NCBI GenBank assembly: GCA_963747735.1
Contig: CAVVGE010000007.1
Location: forward strand, 558,001-622,000
Length of the DNA: 64,000 bases
From: AP-15 sp963747735
GTDB lineage: Bacteria; Pseudomonadota; Alphaproteobacteria; ATCC43930; CGMCC-115725
Reading direction: 5' to 3'
The notes beneath the pieces were generated by a model. It was not told the origin of the DNA, did no database searches, and saw only the letters and a list, made by a program, of their open reading frames with translations. The translations under genes and the position numbers were made by a program. Every line of letters begins with the position of its first letter. Position 1 is the stretch's first letter. Shown one piece after another: positions 52,037 through 61,948 of this stretch.

Positions 52037-52420
52037 ATGAGTGGCTGGCGCAAGCTGCGGAAGGAAGAAGCGGACCTCATTGCCGCGATCGTCCGGGACA
52101 ATCCCTTGGCGGAGCAGGTGATCCGTTCGCTGCCTCGGCAACTCGTCAAAGACAGCCCTGATGGCGGAATGGGCAGTCTCCGCTTCAAGGCTGCGGCTGA
52201 CCATGATCAGCGCTTTAGTAAAGAAATCGGGGAAGTACTTTTCGCCGATCAGGATGGAGTCATGGTCAGCGCCACGGTCAATCTGGATAATAATGATGAG
52301 CTGTTTGAATTGGATATCTGGAAGACCGATTATTCTCCTTTGAAGCGGTATCCCCAACCGGACGAGGTGCGGCGTCCTCCGGGCGGGCGGGAGCTGGACA
52401 GGAACAGCCGATCCGCATGA
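52037..52420 (+). CDS. DUF6984-like small hypothetical protein in an accessory insert between carA and carB
   Basis: A 127-residue protein: MSGWRKLRKEEADLIAAIVR, then DGGMGSLRFKAAADHDQRFS, FADQDGVMVSATVNLDNNDE and LFELDIWKTDYSPLKRYPQP. The GGMGSL, D-x-DGV and LFELDIWKxDxSPL elements are those of DUF6984 proteins, which are often found near secreted-toxin or accessory loci and may be immunity-like; that role is only a guess. Codon use (AATAATGATGAGCTGTTTGA and similar) is clearly more AT-rich than in carA or carB, a sign of transfer. ATG at 52037; a GTG nine bases upstream is possible. Confidence 0.7.
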   Translation: MSGWRKLRKEEADLIAAIVRDNPLAEQVIRSLPRQLVKDSPDGGMGSLRFKAAADHDQRFSKEIGEVLFADQDGVMVSATVNLDNNDELFELDIWKTDYSPLKRYPQPDEVRRPPGGRELDRNSRSA

Positions 52421-52429
52421 CCCCGTCGT

Positions 52430-52540
52430 GGCACCAATCATCCGGTCAAGGACCTTGCCACCGGCCGGGTCGAGATCACCAGCCAGAACCACAGCCATTA
52501 TTTGTTCGAACGGTTTGCGCAGCTTATGCCGCAAACGTGA
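52430..52540 (+). pseudogene. Fragment of a carA 3' end with an internal deletion
   Basis: GCACCAATCATCCGGTCAAG and following bases match carA at about 51643-51702 closely (GTNHPVKDLATGRVEITSQN versus GANHPVKDLATGRVEITSQN), then jump directly to the very end of carA (SHYLFERF), skipping about 150 bp. It ends FAQLMPQT and a stop, while the intact carA ends FVAMMDANDG, so the fragment derives from a diverged carA copy and is not a recent duplicate. Confidence 0.85.
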
Positions 52541-52600
52541 TACGCTCGCACCCGCGCCGAACACGCTGGAAACCGGGAACAAGAAGATGCACAAGGTTCT

Positions 52601-52753
52601 CATGTCGAGATTCATATTACGAATGTGGAGAAGCGCGGCATTCGTCCGGTAACTTCGGGGGAGGCCGCCGGCGTGATCGCCGGTTTCGGCATCGATTCCT
52701 ACGTGCTGGCTCTCGACGCGATCAAGCGGATACTGTTGAAAAAGAATTCGTAA
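52601..52753 (+). pseudogene. C-terminal fragment of a type II 3-dehydroquinate dehydratase (aroQ)-like gene
   Basis: In one frame from 52601 to the TAA at 52751 the translation is HVEIHITNVEKRGIRPVTSG, then EAAGVIAGFGIDSYVLALDA and IKRILLKKNS. The order VE-x-H-x-(S/T)-N-(I/V) ... GVI-x-G-(L/F)-G-x-x-x-Y-x-LAL is that of the AroQ C-terminus. The N-terminal two thirds with the catalytic Tyr and Arg are missing. It is more AT-rich than its surroundings. Confidence 0.55.
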
Positions 52754-52827
52754 AATGAAGCTCAGCGACGGACCTCAATCGGCGGCACGGAATAATTCGT
52801 GAGCGTCCGGGCCTTTCATCACGTTGT

Positions 52828-52952
52828 CATCCCGGCGAAGGCCGGGACCCATTTATCCGTGTCTCGGTTGTTGCGAGCCTCGCATTGGCGCTTCTGCACA
52901 CCGGAAGTGCGGGATGAGGCACCCCGATGGGTCCCGGCCTGCGCCGGGATGG
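52828..52952. repeat. REP-type palindrome (GTCATCCCGGCGAAGGCCGGGACCC ... GGGTCCCGGCCTGCGCCGGGATGGA)
   Basis: TCATCCCGGCGAAGGCCGGG at 52829 pairs with TCCCGGCCTGCGCCGGGATG near 52948. The spacer is about 75 bp. It lies 50 bp before the carB start. This 'CCCGGCGAAGGCCGGGA' type of palindrome is a very common extragenic repeat in alphaproteobacteria (from memory). Confidence 0.88.
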
Positions 52953-53003
52953 ACGTAAGAGAATTAGTCCCGACTTTCATCGAGACGACGCCGGGCGGCG
53001 CCT

Positions 53004-56261
<3,258 letters not shown>

Positions 56262-56318
56262 TTGCCCGCAGCCTCACCCCCCGCCCGTTTCGATCAACAG
56301 GATGCGAAGCCGTTCGCG

Positions 56319-56792
56319 ATGAACAAGATCCCGATGACGGCCGATGGGTACAACCGGCTCCGGGAGGAGCTCAAGCAGCTGAAATCGGTCGAGCGGCCGG
56401 CCATCATCCGCGCGATCGCCGAGGCGCGCGATCACGGCGATCTGGCCGAAAACGCCGAATATCATTCGGCCCGCGACCGGCAGAGCTTTATCGAAGGCCG
56501 GGTCATGGAGCTCGAGGACAAGATCGCGCGGGCCGAGGTCATCGATGTCTCAAAGCTCTCCGGCACGGTGATCAAATTCGGCGCGCGGGTCACCCTCGCC
56601 GACGAGGAGACCGACGAGGAGCAGACCTTTCACATCGTCGGCGAGGACGAAGCCGATATCAGCCGCGGCCGGCTCTCGGTCACCTCGCCTCTGGCGCGGG
56701 CGCTGATCGGCAAGGGCAAGGGCGACAGCGTCGAGGTCACGACCCCGCGCGGCGCCAAATCCTACGAGGTCGTCACCGTCGCTTTCGGCTGA
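56319..56792 (+). CDS. greA: Transcription elongation factor GreA
   Basis: Rescues backtracked RNA polymerase by stimulating RNA cleavage. 157 residues: an antiparallel coiled coil (MNKIPMTADGYNRLREELKQ, then RPAIIRAIAEARDHGDLAEN, AEYHSARDRQSFIEGRVMEL) with the acidic tip D-x-x-E (GDLAENAEY), and the FKBP-like C-terminal domain (FGARVTLADEETDEEQTFHI, SVTSPLARALIGKGKGDSVE). ATG at 56319; the frame extends back to just after carB without conserved sequence. It follows carB by 57 bp, the conserved alphaproteobacterial order. Confidence 0.95.
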   Translation: MNKIPMTADGYNRLREELKQLKSVERPAIIRAIAEARDHGDLAENAEYHSARDRQSFIEGRVMELEDKIARAEVIDVSKLSGTVIKFGARVTLADEETDEEQTFHIVGEDEADISRGRLSVTSPLARALIGKGKGDSVEVTTPRGAKSYEVVTVAFG

Positions 56793-57427
56793 GGCCAGTC
56801 CTCGGCAACCCTGGCGATAAATTCGAGCAACGGCCGCCAATCGGCTTGCAGGGCGAGCTCGCGCTTGCCGGCCGCGTCGAACAGGCTCAACCCCCTGGCC
56901 GCGGTCTCGGCATAGGCTTGGCTGTCGCGCAGGCGGGCCACCACCGGATAGCCGAGCCCGCCAAAAAATTTTTCGAGGCGGTCGGCGGCGCGGGTCCCGC
57001 CGCGGATGCGGTTGCCAACGACGGCGACCGGCTTGCGCCCGTTGGCGACCGAGCGCAACCCGCCGAGGCGGCTGAGAAAGCGGCGCGCGGCGTCCTCGTC
57101 AAAGGCCGAGGGCAGCACGGGCATGACCACCAGATCGGCGAGCCCGACCAGCTCGGCAATACGCTTGCGCCGCAACCCCGGAGCGGCATCGACAACGAGG
57201 CGCCGCATTCGCTTGTCGGGCTTGCCGAGGTCTCTGCTCCAGTCGAGCCCGACAATCGGGGCCGCGCCCGGCGGACGCCGCGCGAGCCAGCCGAGGCTCG
57301 ACCGCTGGCGATCGGCGTCGGCCAAGAACGTGCTGCCGCCCGCGACGGCGAGGGCCGCGGCGAGCTGGGTCGCGATCGTCGTCTTGCCGCAGCCGCCCTT
57401 GGCGTTGGCGACCAGAATTTTCAGCAC
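56762..57427 (-). CDS. ParA/MinD-like P-loop ATPase
   Basis: A 221-residue protein with the deviant Walker A of ParA proteins at the N-terminus (ILVANAKGGCGKTTIATQLA), then FLADADRQRSSLGWLARRP, the Walker B-type RLVVDAAPGLRRKRIAELVG and LADLVVMPVLPSAFDEDAAR, and AVVGNRIRGGTRAADRLEKF. No ParB or DNA site is near, and it is an orphan type, like those positioning other cargo. It overlaps the 3' end of greA on the other strand by 31 bp. Confidence 0.83.
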   Translation of the reverse strand: MLKILVANAKGGCGKTTIATQLAAALAVAGGSTFLADADRQRSSLGWLARRPPGAAPIVGLDWSRDLGKPDKRMRRLVVDAAPGLRRKRIAELVGLADLVVMPVLPSAFDEDAARRFLSRLGGLRSVANGRKPVAVVGNRIRGGTRAADRLEKFFGGLGYPVVARLRDSQAYAETAARGLSLFDAAGKRELALQADWRPLLEFIARVAEDWPQPKATVTTS

Positions 57428-57605
57428 GCCCGGCGCCTCCGTGCGCGGCGAATCGTCATCGGATTGACATAAATCGTCCTGCCCAGGATATTGCGCGGGC
57501 CGCGTTTTTCCGAGGCCATTGCACGACCTCGCCGGGCCCGAATGCCGATCGAGTTCCGAAGGCTAAAATTCAAAAAGCTCCGGGTTCGCCGGAGCGCGCA
57601 AAGCA

Positions 57606-59135
57606 ATGCCCGAAATTGAGCTCAAGCTCGCGGCGGCGACCAGCGACCTGGTTCCGGTCAGGCGCGCATTATTGCACATGGCCGGCCGGGACAAGGCGCC
57701 GCTCAGGACATTGACCAGCACCTATTACGATACCGCCGACCGCTTGCTGCAACGCTCGGGGCTGACGCTGCGCGTGCGCAAGCAGGGCAATCGGCACATC
57801 CAAACCGTCAAGGCCGAGGTCGATGCGGCGGGGGCGATGCCGTTTGCGCGCGGCGAGTGGGAGGATGCGATCGCCGGCGACGCGCCGGTCAGGGATGCGC
57901 CGAACAGCGGCGCCCATTTGCCCGAGGCGCTCGATGGCGCCGCGCTGCACCCGCTGTTCACCACGGTCGTCCGCCGTGCCGTCATCATGATCGAGCCCGA
58001 CGCTCGCACCGCGGTCGAAAGCGCGCTCGACGAAGGCGAGATCCGAACCGCCGAGACCGGGAGCACCGAGCCGATCTGCGAGGTCGAGCTCGAAGCCAAG
58101 CGCGGCGACCCGGCTGCGATCTACGAAATCGGGCTGCGGCTCGCCGAGATCGCGCCGCTGCGCATCGAGATCCGCAGCAAGTCGGAGCGCGGCTACCGGC
58201 TGATCGAGGGCGGTGCGGGCGAGCCGCAAGCCATGCATCCCCCGGCGGTCGAGCTCGACCCCGAGATGCGGGTCGAGGAGGTGCTGCAAAAATTCGGGCG
58301 CGATTGCCTCGAGACCATTTTACGCAACGAGCCCGCAGCGCTCGCCGGCATCCCCGAGGGGGTGCACCAGGTGCGGGTCGCCGTCCGCCGGCTGCGCGCC
58401 GCGCTGACGGTGTTCAAGGAAATGCTGCCGCCCGACCAATACGAGCGCGTCGACGCGGAATTGAGATGGCTGGGCGGCGCGCTCGGCCCGGCGCGCAATT
58501 GGGACGTGTTCACCGGCGGCATTCTCGCCAGGGTCGACAGCGAGCTGCTGGGGGGCGACGGCTACGCCGCCCTGGCGCGGCGCGCCGAGCAAGAGAGAAC
58601 AGCGGCCCATGCCGCCGCCGCAGCAGCGCTGCGCTCGACCAGATATACCCGCACGATGCTGAAGCTGGCGCGCTGGCTCGCCACGCGCGGCTGGCGCGAT
58701 CAGCCGGTGTCGGAAGGATCGGCATTGCTGATGGCGCCGATCGGGAAGCTGGCGCCGGACCTCCTCGCCGGGCGCGACCGGAAGCTCAATAAACGGGCCA
58801 GAGGTTTCGCCGATCTCGACCTGAAGGGGCGCCATCGGGTGCGGATCGCCGTCAAAAAGCTGCGCTATGCGGCCGATTTGCTCGGGTCGCTCTTTGCGAA
58901 ACAGGAGGTCGGCGCGTTTGTGCGCCGGCTCAAGCCGCTGCAGGATGATTTGGGCCACGTCAACGATGTGCGCACGGCGGGCGAGCTGGTCGGCGCGCTC
59001 AAACGGTCGGAAGACGGCGGCGTCGAGCGGGCCGCCGGGATCGTGCTCGGGTGGCACGAGCGCGGGCTTTTCGATGACGAGCGGAAGCTGCGAAAGGGGC
59101 TGCGCCGGTTCAAGAAAGCGCGGCCGTTCTGGTAA
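57606..59135 (+). CDS. CYTH and CHAD domain-containing protein
   Basis: A 509-residue cytoplasmic protein. The CYTH domain (residues 1-200) starts with the ExExK signature MPEIELKLAAATS and forms the triphosphate tunnel (STYYDTADRLLQRSGLTLRV, then RKQGNRHIQTVKAE, CEVELEAKRGDPAAIYEIGL, RIEIRSKSERGYRL). The CHAD domain (about 225-500) has the conserved His/Arg-rich helices (EGVHQVRVAVRRLRAALTVF, RHRVRIAVKKLRYAADLLG with lysine and arginine, DDLGHVNDVRTA). Such proteins hydrolyse or bind inorganic triphosphate and polyphosphate, and CHAD proteins associate with polyphosphate granules. Transcribed divergently from the ParA-like gene. Confidence 0.9.
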   Translation: MPEIELKLAAATSDLVPVRRALLHMAGRDKAPLRTLTSTYYDTADRLLQRSGLTLRVRKQGNRHIQTVKAEVDAAGAMPFARGEWEDAIAGDAPVRDAPNSGAHLPEALDGAALHPLFTTVVRRAVIMIEPDARTAVESALDEGEIRTAETGSTEPICEVELEAKRGDPAAIYEIGLRLAEIAPLRIEIRSKSERGYRLIEGGAGEPQAMHPPAVELDPEMRVEEVLQKFGRDCLETILRNEPAALAGIPEGVHQVRVAVRRLRAALTVFKEMLPPDQYERVDAELRWLGGALGPARNWDVFTGGILARVDSELLGGDGYAALARRAEQERTAAHAAAAAALRSTRYTRTMLKLARWLATRGWRDQPVSEGSALLMAPIGKLAPDLLAGRDRKLNKRARGFADLDLKGRHRVRIAVKKLRYAADLLGSLFAKQEVGAFVRRLKPLQDDLGHVNDVRTAGELVGALKRSEDGGVERAAGIVLGWHERGLFDDERKLRKGLRRFKKARPFW

Positions 59136-59146
59136 CGCCGGCTCGT

Positions 59147-60370
59147 CTAAGGCACCGGCGCGCAACGGCGCAGCACGAGCAAGCCGCTGATTGCCGAGGC
59201 GAGCGAGCCGATCAGCACGGCGAGCCGGACATCCACATCGTAGCCTTCGCCGGGGAAAGCGAGCGTCCCGATAAAAAGGCTCATCGTAAAGCCGATGCCG
59301 GTCAGCAGCGCCAAGCCATACATCTGGCACCAGCCAACCCCTTCGGGGAGCGTGCCGAGCCGCAGCCGGACCGCGGCCCAGACTGATCCGACGACCCCCA
59401 CCTGCTTGCCGAGAAAGAGGCCGAGCGTGACCCCGAGATTGACCGGGTGCAGCAAATCGGCAGGAGCGACATCGCCGAGCTGCAGCCCGGCATTGGCAAA
59501 CGCAAAGATCGGCAAGACGCCATAAGCGACCCACGGGTGCAGCTCGTCCTCGAGGTCGCGCAGCGGCGACGAGCCGCCCTTGGCGTGCAGCGGGACTGCG
59601 AGCCCGACGGCGACACCGGCGAGCGTGGCATGAATTCCCGATTTCAAGACGCACACCCAGACCGCGACGCCGACCAGGACATAAGGGGCCCTTCGCGAAA
59701 CGCCGAGCAAATTAAGGGCCGCCAGCACGGCGATCCCGACCGCGGCCAGCGCGAGGCCGACCGACGACAGCTGCTCGGTGTAAAATGCCGCGATCACGAT
59801 GATCGCGCCCAGATCGTCGATGATCGCCAAGGCCAGCAGAAAGACCTTGAGCGCGCGCGGCACCCGCCCTCCGAGCAACGCCAGAACGCCCAGAGAAAAG
59901 GCGATGTCCGTCGCGGTCGGAATGGCCCAGCCGCGCAGGGTTTCGCCACCGCCCCAATTGCAGCCGATATAGACGGCGGCCGGCATCGCCATGCCGCCCA
60001 GCGCCGCGATCGCCGGCAGCGCCGCGTTTGAAAGGCTGGACAGCTCTCCTTCGAGGACCTCTCGTTTGACCTCGAGCCCGACGAGCATAAAAAAAATCGC
60101 CATCAGCCCGTCATTGACCCAAAGCAGCAACGGCTTGTCGATCGCAAGCGCGCCGATCCGGAGCGACAGCGGGAGCTTCAAAAGCTGCGTGTAAAGCGGG
60201 GCGACCGGTGAATTCGCGACGCCCAGGGCGATGCAGGCGGCGATGAACAGAACAATTCCCCCGGCTGCTTCGAGGGCGAGGAATCGGCGCAGCCAGTGCC
60301 CGGGCGAGGTTGCGAGCACGCCGGTTGCGTCAGCTGGCGCGCAGGGCCGCCGCGACGGGCAGGTCGCCAT
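59147..60370 (-). CDS. nhaA: Na+/H+ antiporter NhaA
   Basis: Inner-membrane antiporter for pH and sodium homeostasis. 407 residues with about 12 transmembrane segments. It shows LEAAGGIVLFIAACIALGVA, WVNDGLMAIFFMLVGLEVKR (the V-N-D-G-L-M-A-x-F-F motif), the periplasmic funnel GWAIPTATDIAFSLGVLALL (A-T-D-I-A-F-x-L), and LALAIIDDLGAIIVIAAFYT with the paired aspartates that bind Na+ (D163-D164 equivalents). Ends with TGIGFTMSLFIGTLAF. The ATG at 60370 gives a short Pro/Arg-rich N-terminus; it overlaps the end of the Lrp gene by 41 bp. Convergent with the CYTH-CHAD gene. Confidence 0.94.
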   Translation of the reverse strand: MATCPSRRPCAPADATGVLATSPGHWLRRFLALEAAGGIVLFIAACIALGVANSPVAPLYTQLLKLPLSLRIGALAIDKPLLLWVNDGLMAIFFMLVGLEVKREVLEGELSSLSNAALPAIAALGGMAMPAAVYIGCNWGGGETLRGWAIPTATDIAFSLGVLALLGGRVPRALKVFLLALAIIDDLGAIIVIAAFYTEQLSSVGLALAAVGIAVLAALNLLGVSRRAPYVLVGVAVWVCVLKSGIHATLAGVAVGLAVPLHAKGGSSPLRDLEDELHPWVAYGVLPIFAFANAGLQLGDVAPADLLHPVNLGVTLGLFLGKQVGVVGSVWAAVRLRLGTLPEGVGWCQMYGLALLTGIGFTMSLFIGTLAFPGEGYDVDVRLAVLIGSLASAISGLLVLRRCAPVP

Positions 60371-60860
60371 CACCGCCCCAATCGGGCTGCTCGACGATCG
60401 GGACCCCGGTGTCATGCTTGGAAACGCGCAGGGTCAGCGCCGATTTGACATGGCTGACATTGGCCGCCGAAGTCAGCTTCGCGCTCAAGAACCGCTGGTA
60501 GCTGTCCCAATCGGCGGCGACGATCTTCAACAGAAAATCGGTTTCGCCGGCCAGCATGTGCGCTTCGCGCACCTCGGGCCAAGCTCGCACCAGCGCCTCG
60601 AACGCCTGCAGGTCGGCCTCGGCCTGGCTCGACAGGCCGACCTGGGCAAAGACGGTGACGCCCCAGCCCAGCGCCTCGGGCGCGAGGTCGGCATGGTAGC
60701 CGCGGATGATGCCGGCTTCTTCCAAGGTGCGCACCCGGCGCAGGCAAGGCGGCGCCGAAATCCCGGCCCGACGCGCCAGCTCGACATTGGTCATCCGGCC
60801 ATCGGCCTGCAAATCACGCAGGATGCGGCGGTCGATCCGGTCGAGCCTTGCCCGTCGCAT
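60330..60860 (-). CDS. Lrp/AsnC family transcriptional regulator
   Basis: A 176-residue regulator: the N-terminal helix-turn-helix (MRRARLDRIDRRILRDLQAD, then GRMTNVELARRAGISAPPCL, RRVRTLEEAGIIRGYHADL) and a C-terminal RAM/AsnC domain (TVFAQVGLSSQAEADLQAFE, then VREAHMLAGETDFLLKIVAA with the G-x-x-D-x-x-L effector motif). SPCLRRV-type recognition helices are typical for Lrp. The C-terminus has an extra 25-residue tail. It overlaps the start of nhaA on the same strand and may regulate it or the divergent ELM1-like gene; target unknown. Confidence 0.9.
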   Translation of the reverse strand: MRRARLDRIDRRILRDLQADGRMTNVELARRAGISAPPCLRRVRTLEEAGIIRGYHADLAPEALGWGVTVFAQVGLSSQAEADLQAFEALVRAWPEVREAHMLAGETDFLLKIVAADWDSYQRFLSAKLTSAANVSHVKSALTLRVSKHDTGVPIVEQPDWGGDGDLPVAAALRAS

Positions 60861-60970
60861 CTTGTCCTCCCTCGATCGCCGGACCATAGAATCCGCGGTG
60901 CGCCGGCGCAATTTTATTGCGCCTTGCGGCTCGGCTTGCCGCCATCGGCCAGTTTCCATAAACCTCGGCA

Positions 60971-61948
60971 ATGGGCTGCGATCCGGTCGTCTGGGTGCTG
61001 CATGACGGCAAAGCCGGGATGGCGAGCCAGGCGGTCGGCCTGGCCGAAGCCACCGGTTTCGCATTTTGTGAAAAGCGCCTGGCGATCCGCGCGCCGTGGT
61101 CGCAGCTTCCGCCGCGGCTGTGGCCGACGCCGTTGCGCGCCGCGGGGAAGGCGGGGGCGCGGCTGGCGCCGCCCTGGCCCGATCTCGTGATTGCCTGCGG
61201 ACGCAATGCAGCCGCACCCGCGCTGGCGATTCGCCGCGCGAGCGGGGGACGTACGCTCGCCGCGCAAATCCAGGACCCCGAGATCGGCCATCGCGACTTC
61301 GATCTGATGGTGGTGCCCGAGCACGACCGGCTGCGCGGGCCGCGGGTGCTCGTCACGCGCGGCGCCGTGCACCGGGTAACCCCGGCATTGCTCGCCGCCG
61401 AGCGGCGCCGTTTTCCGGCGCTCGCCGCACTGCCGCGGCCGATCCTGACGGTGCTGATCGGCGGCAGCAACAAGGCCTACCGGCTGAGCTTGCGGCGCCT
61501 CGGCGAGATCGCCGACGCGCTTGCCGCAATCTTGCGCCAGCGGGGCGGCGCGGTGCTGCTGACGCCGTCGCGCCGCACCGGCGCCGAGGGGCTCGCCGTG
61601 CTGCGCGGCCGGCTTGCCGGGTTGCCGGCGGCGATCTGGGACGGTGCGGGCGAGAACCCCTATTATGCCTATCTGGCGCTCGCCGACGCCGTGCTGGTGA
61701 CCGCCAATTCGGTTTCGATGGTCAGCGAAGCGGCGGCGACCGGCAAGCCCGTGCACATCATCGAGCTCGCCGGCGGCAATGCCAAATTCGCCCGCTTTCA
61801 CGACGGGATGCGCGCCGCCGGCATCACCCGACCCTTTGCCGAACAGATCGAAACCTGGTCCTACCCGGTGCCCGACGACACCCGGCGCGCCGGGAAGGTG
61901 TTGCGCGCGCTGGTGCTGAACCGAACCGGCGAGCGAGGCGCGGCGTGA
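60971..61948 (+). CDS. Mitochondrial fission ELM1 family protein (DUF1022)
   Basis: A 325-residue glycosyltransferase-B-like protein of the ELM1 family, which alphaproteobacteria share with plants. Key parts: VVWVLHDGKAGMASQAVGLA at the start, DLVIACGRNAAAPALAIRRA, LAAQIQDPEIGHRDFDLMVV, PEHDRLRGPRVLVTRGAVHR, TVLIGGSNKAYRLS and VTANSVSMVSEAAATGKPVH, then IIELAGGNAKFARFHDGM. The bacterial function is not established; an envelope-glycan role has been suggested from neighbours. The next gene begins inside its stop codon (GTGA), so they are coupled. Confidence 0.86.
   Translation: MGCDPVVWVLHDGKAGMASQAVGLAEATGFAFCEKRLAIRAPWSQLPPRLWPTPLRAAGKAGARLAPPWPDLVIACGRNAAAPALAIRRASGGRTLAAQIQDPEIGHRDFDLMVVPEHDRLRGPRVLVTRGAVHRVTPALLAAERRRFPALAALPRPILTVLIGGSNKAYRLSLRRLGEIADALAAILRQRGGAVLLTPSRRTGAEGLAVLRGRLAGLPAAIWDGAGENPYYAYLALADAVLVTANSVSMVSEAAATGKPVHIIELAGGNAKFARFHDGMRAAGITRPFAEQIETWSYPVPDDTRRAGKVLRALVLNRTGERGAA

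Noticed and set aside
52430..52540. Recent tandem duplication of the resident carA
   Set aside because: The fragment's end differs from the resident gene in sequence and length, and it has an internal deletion, so it is a diverged copy.
59136..59161. CGCCGG...CCGGCG hairpin between CYTH-CHAD and nhaA as a bidirectional terminator
   Set aside because: The stem is only six base pairs, overlaps the nhaA stop and has no T-tract on either side.
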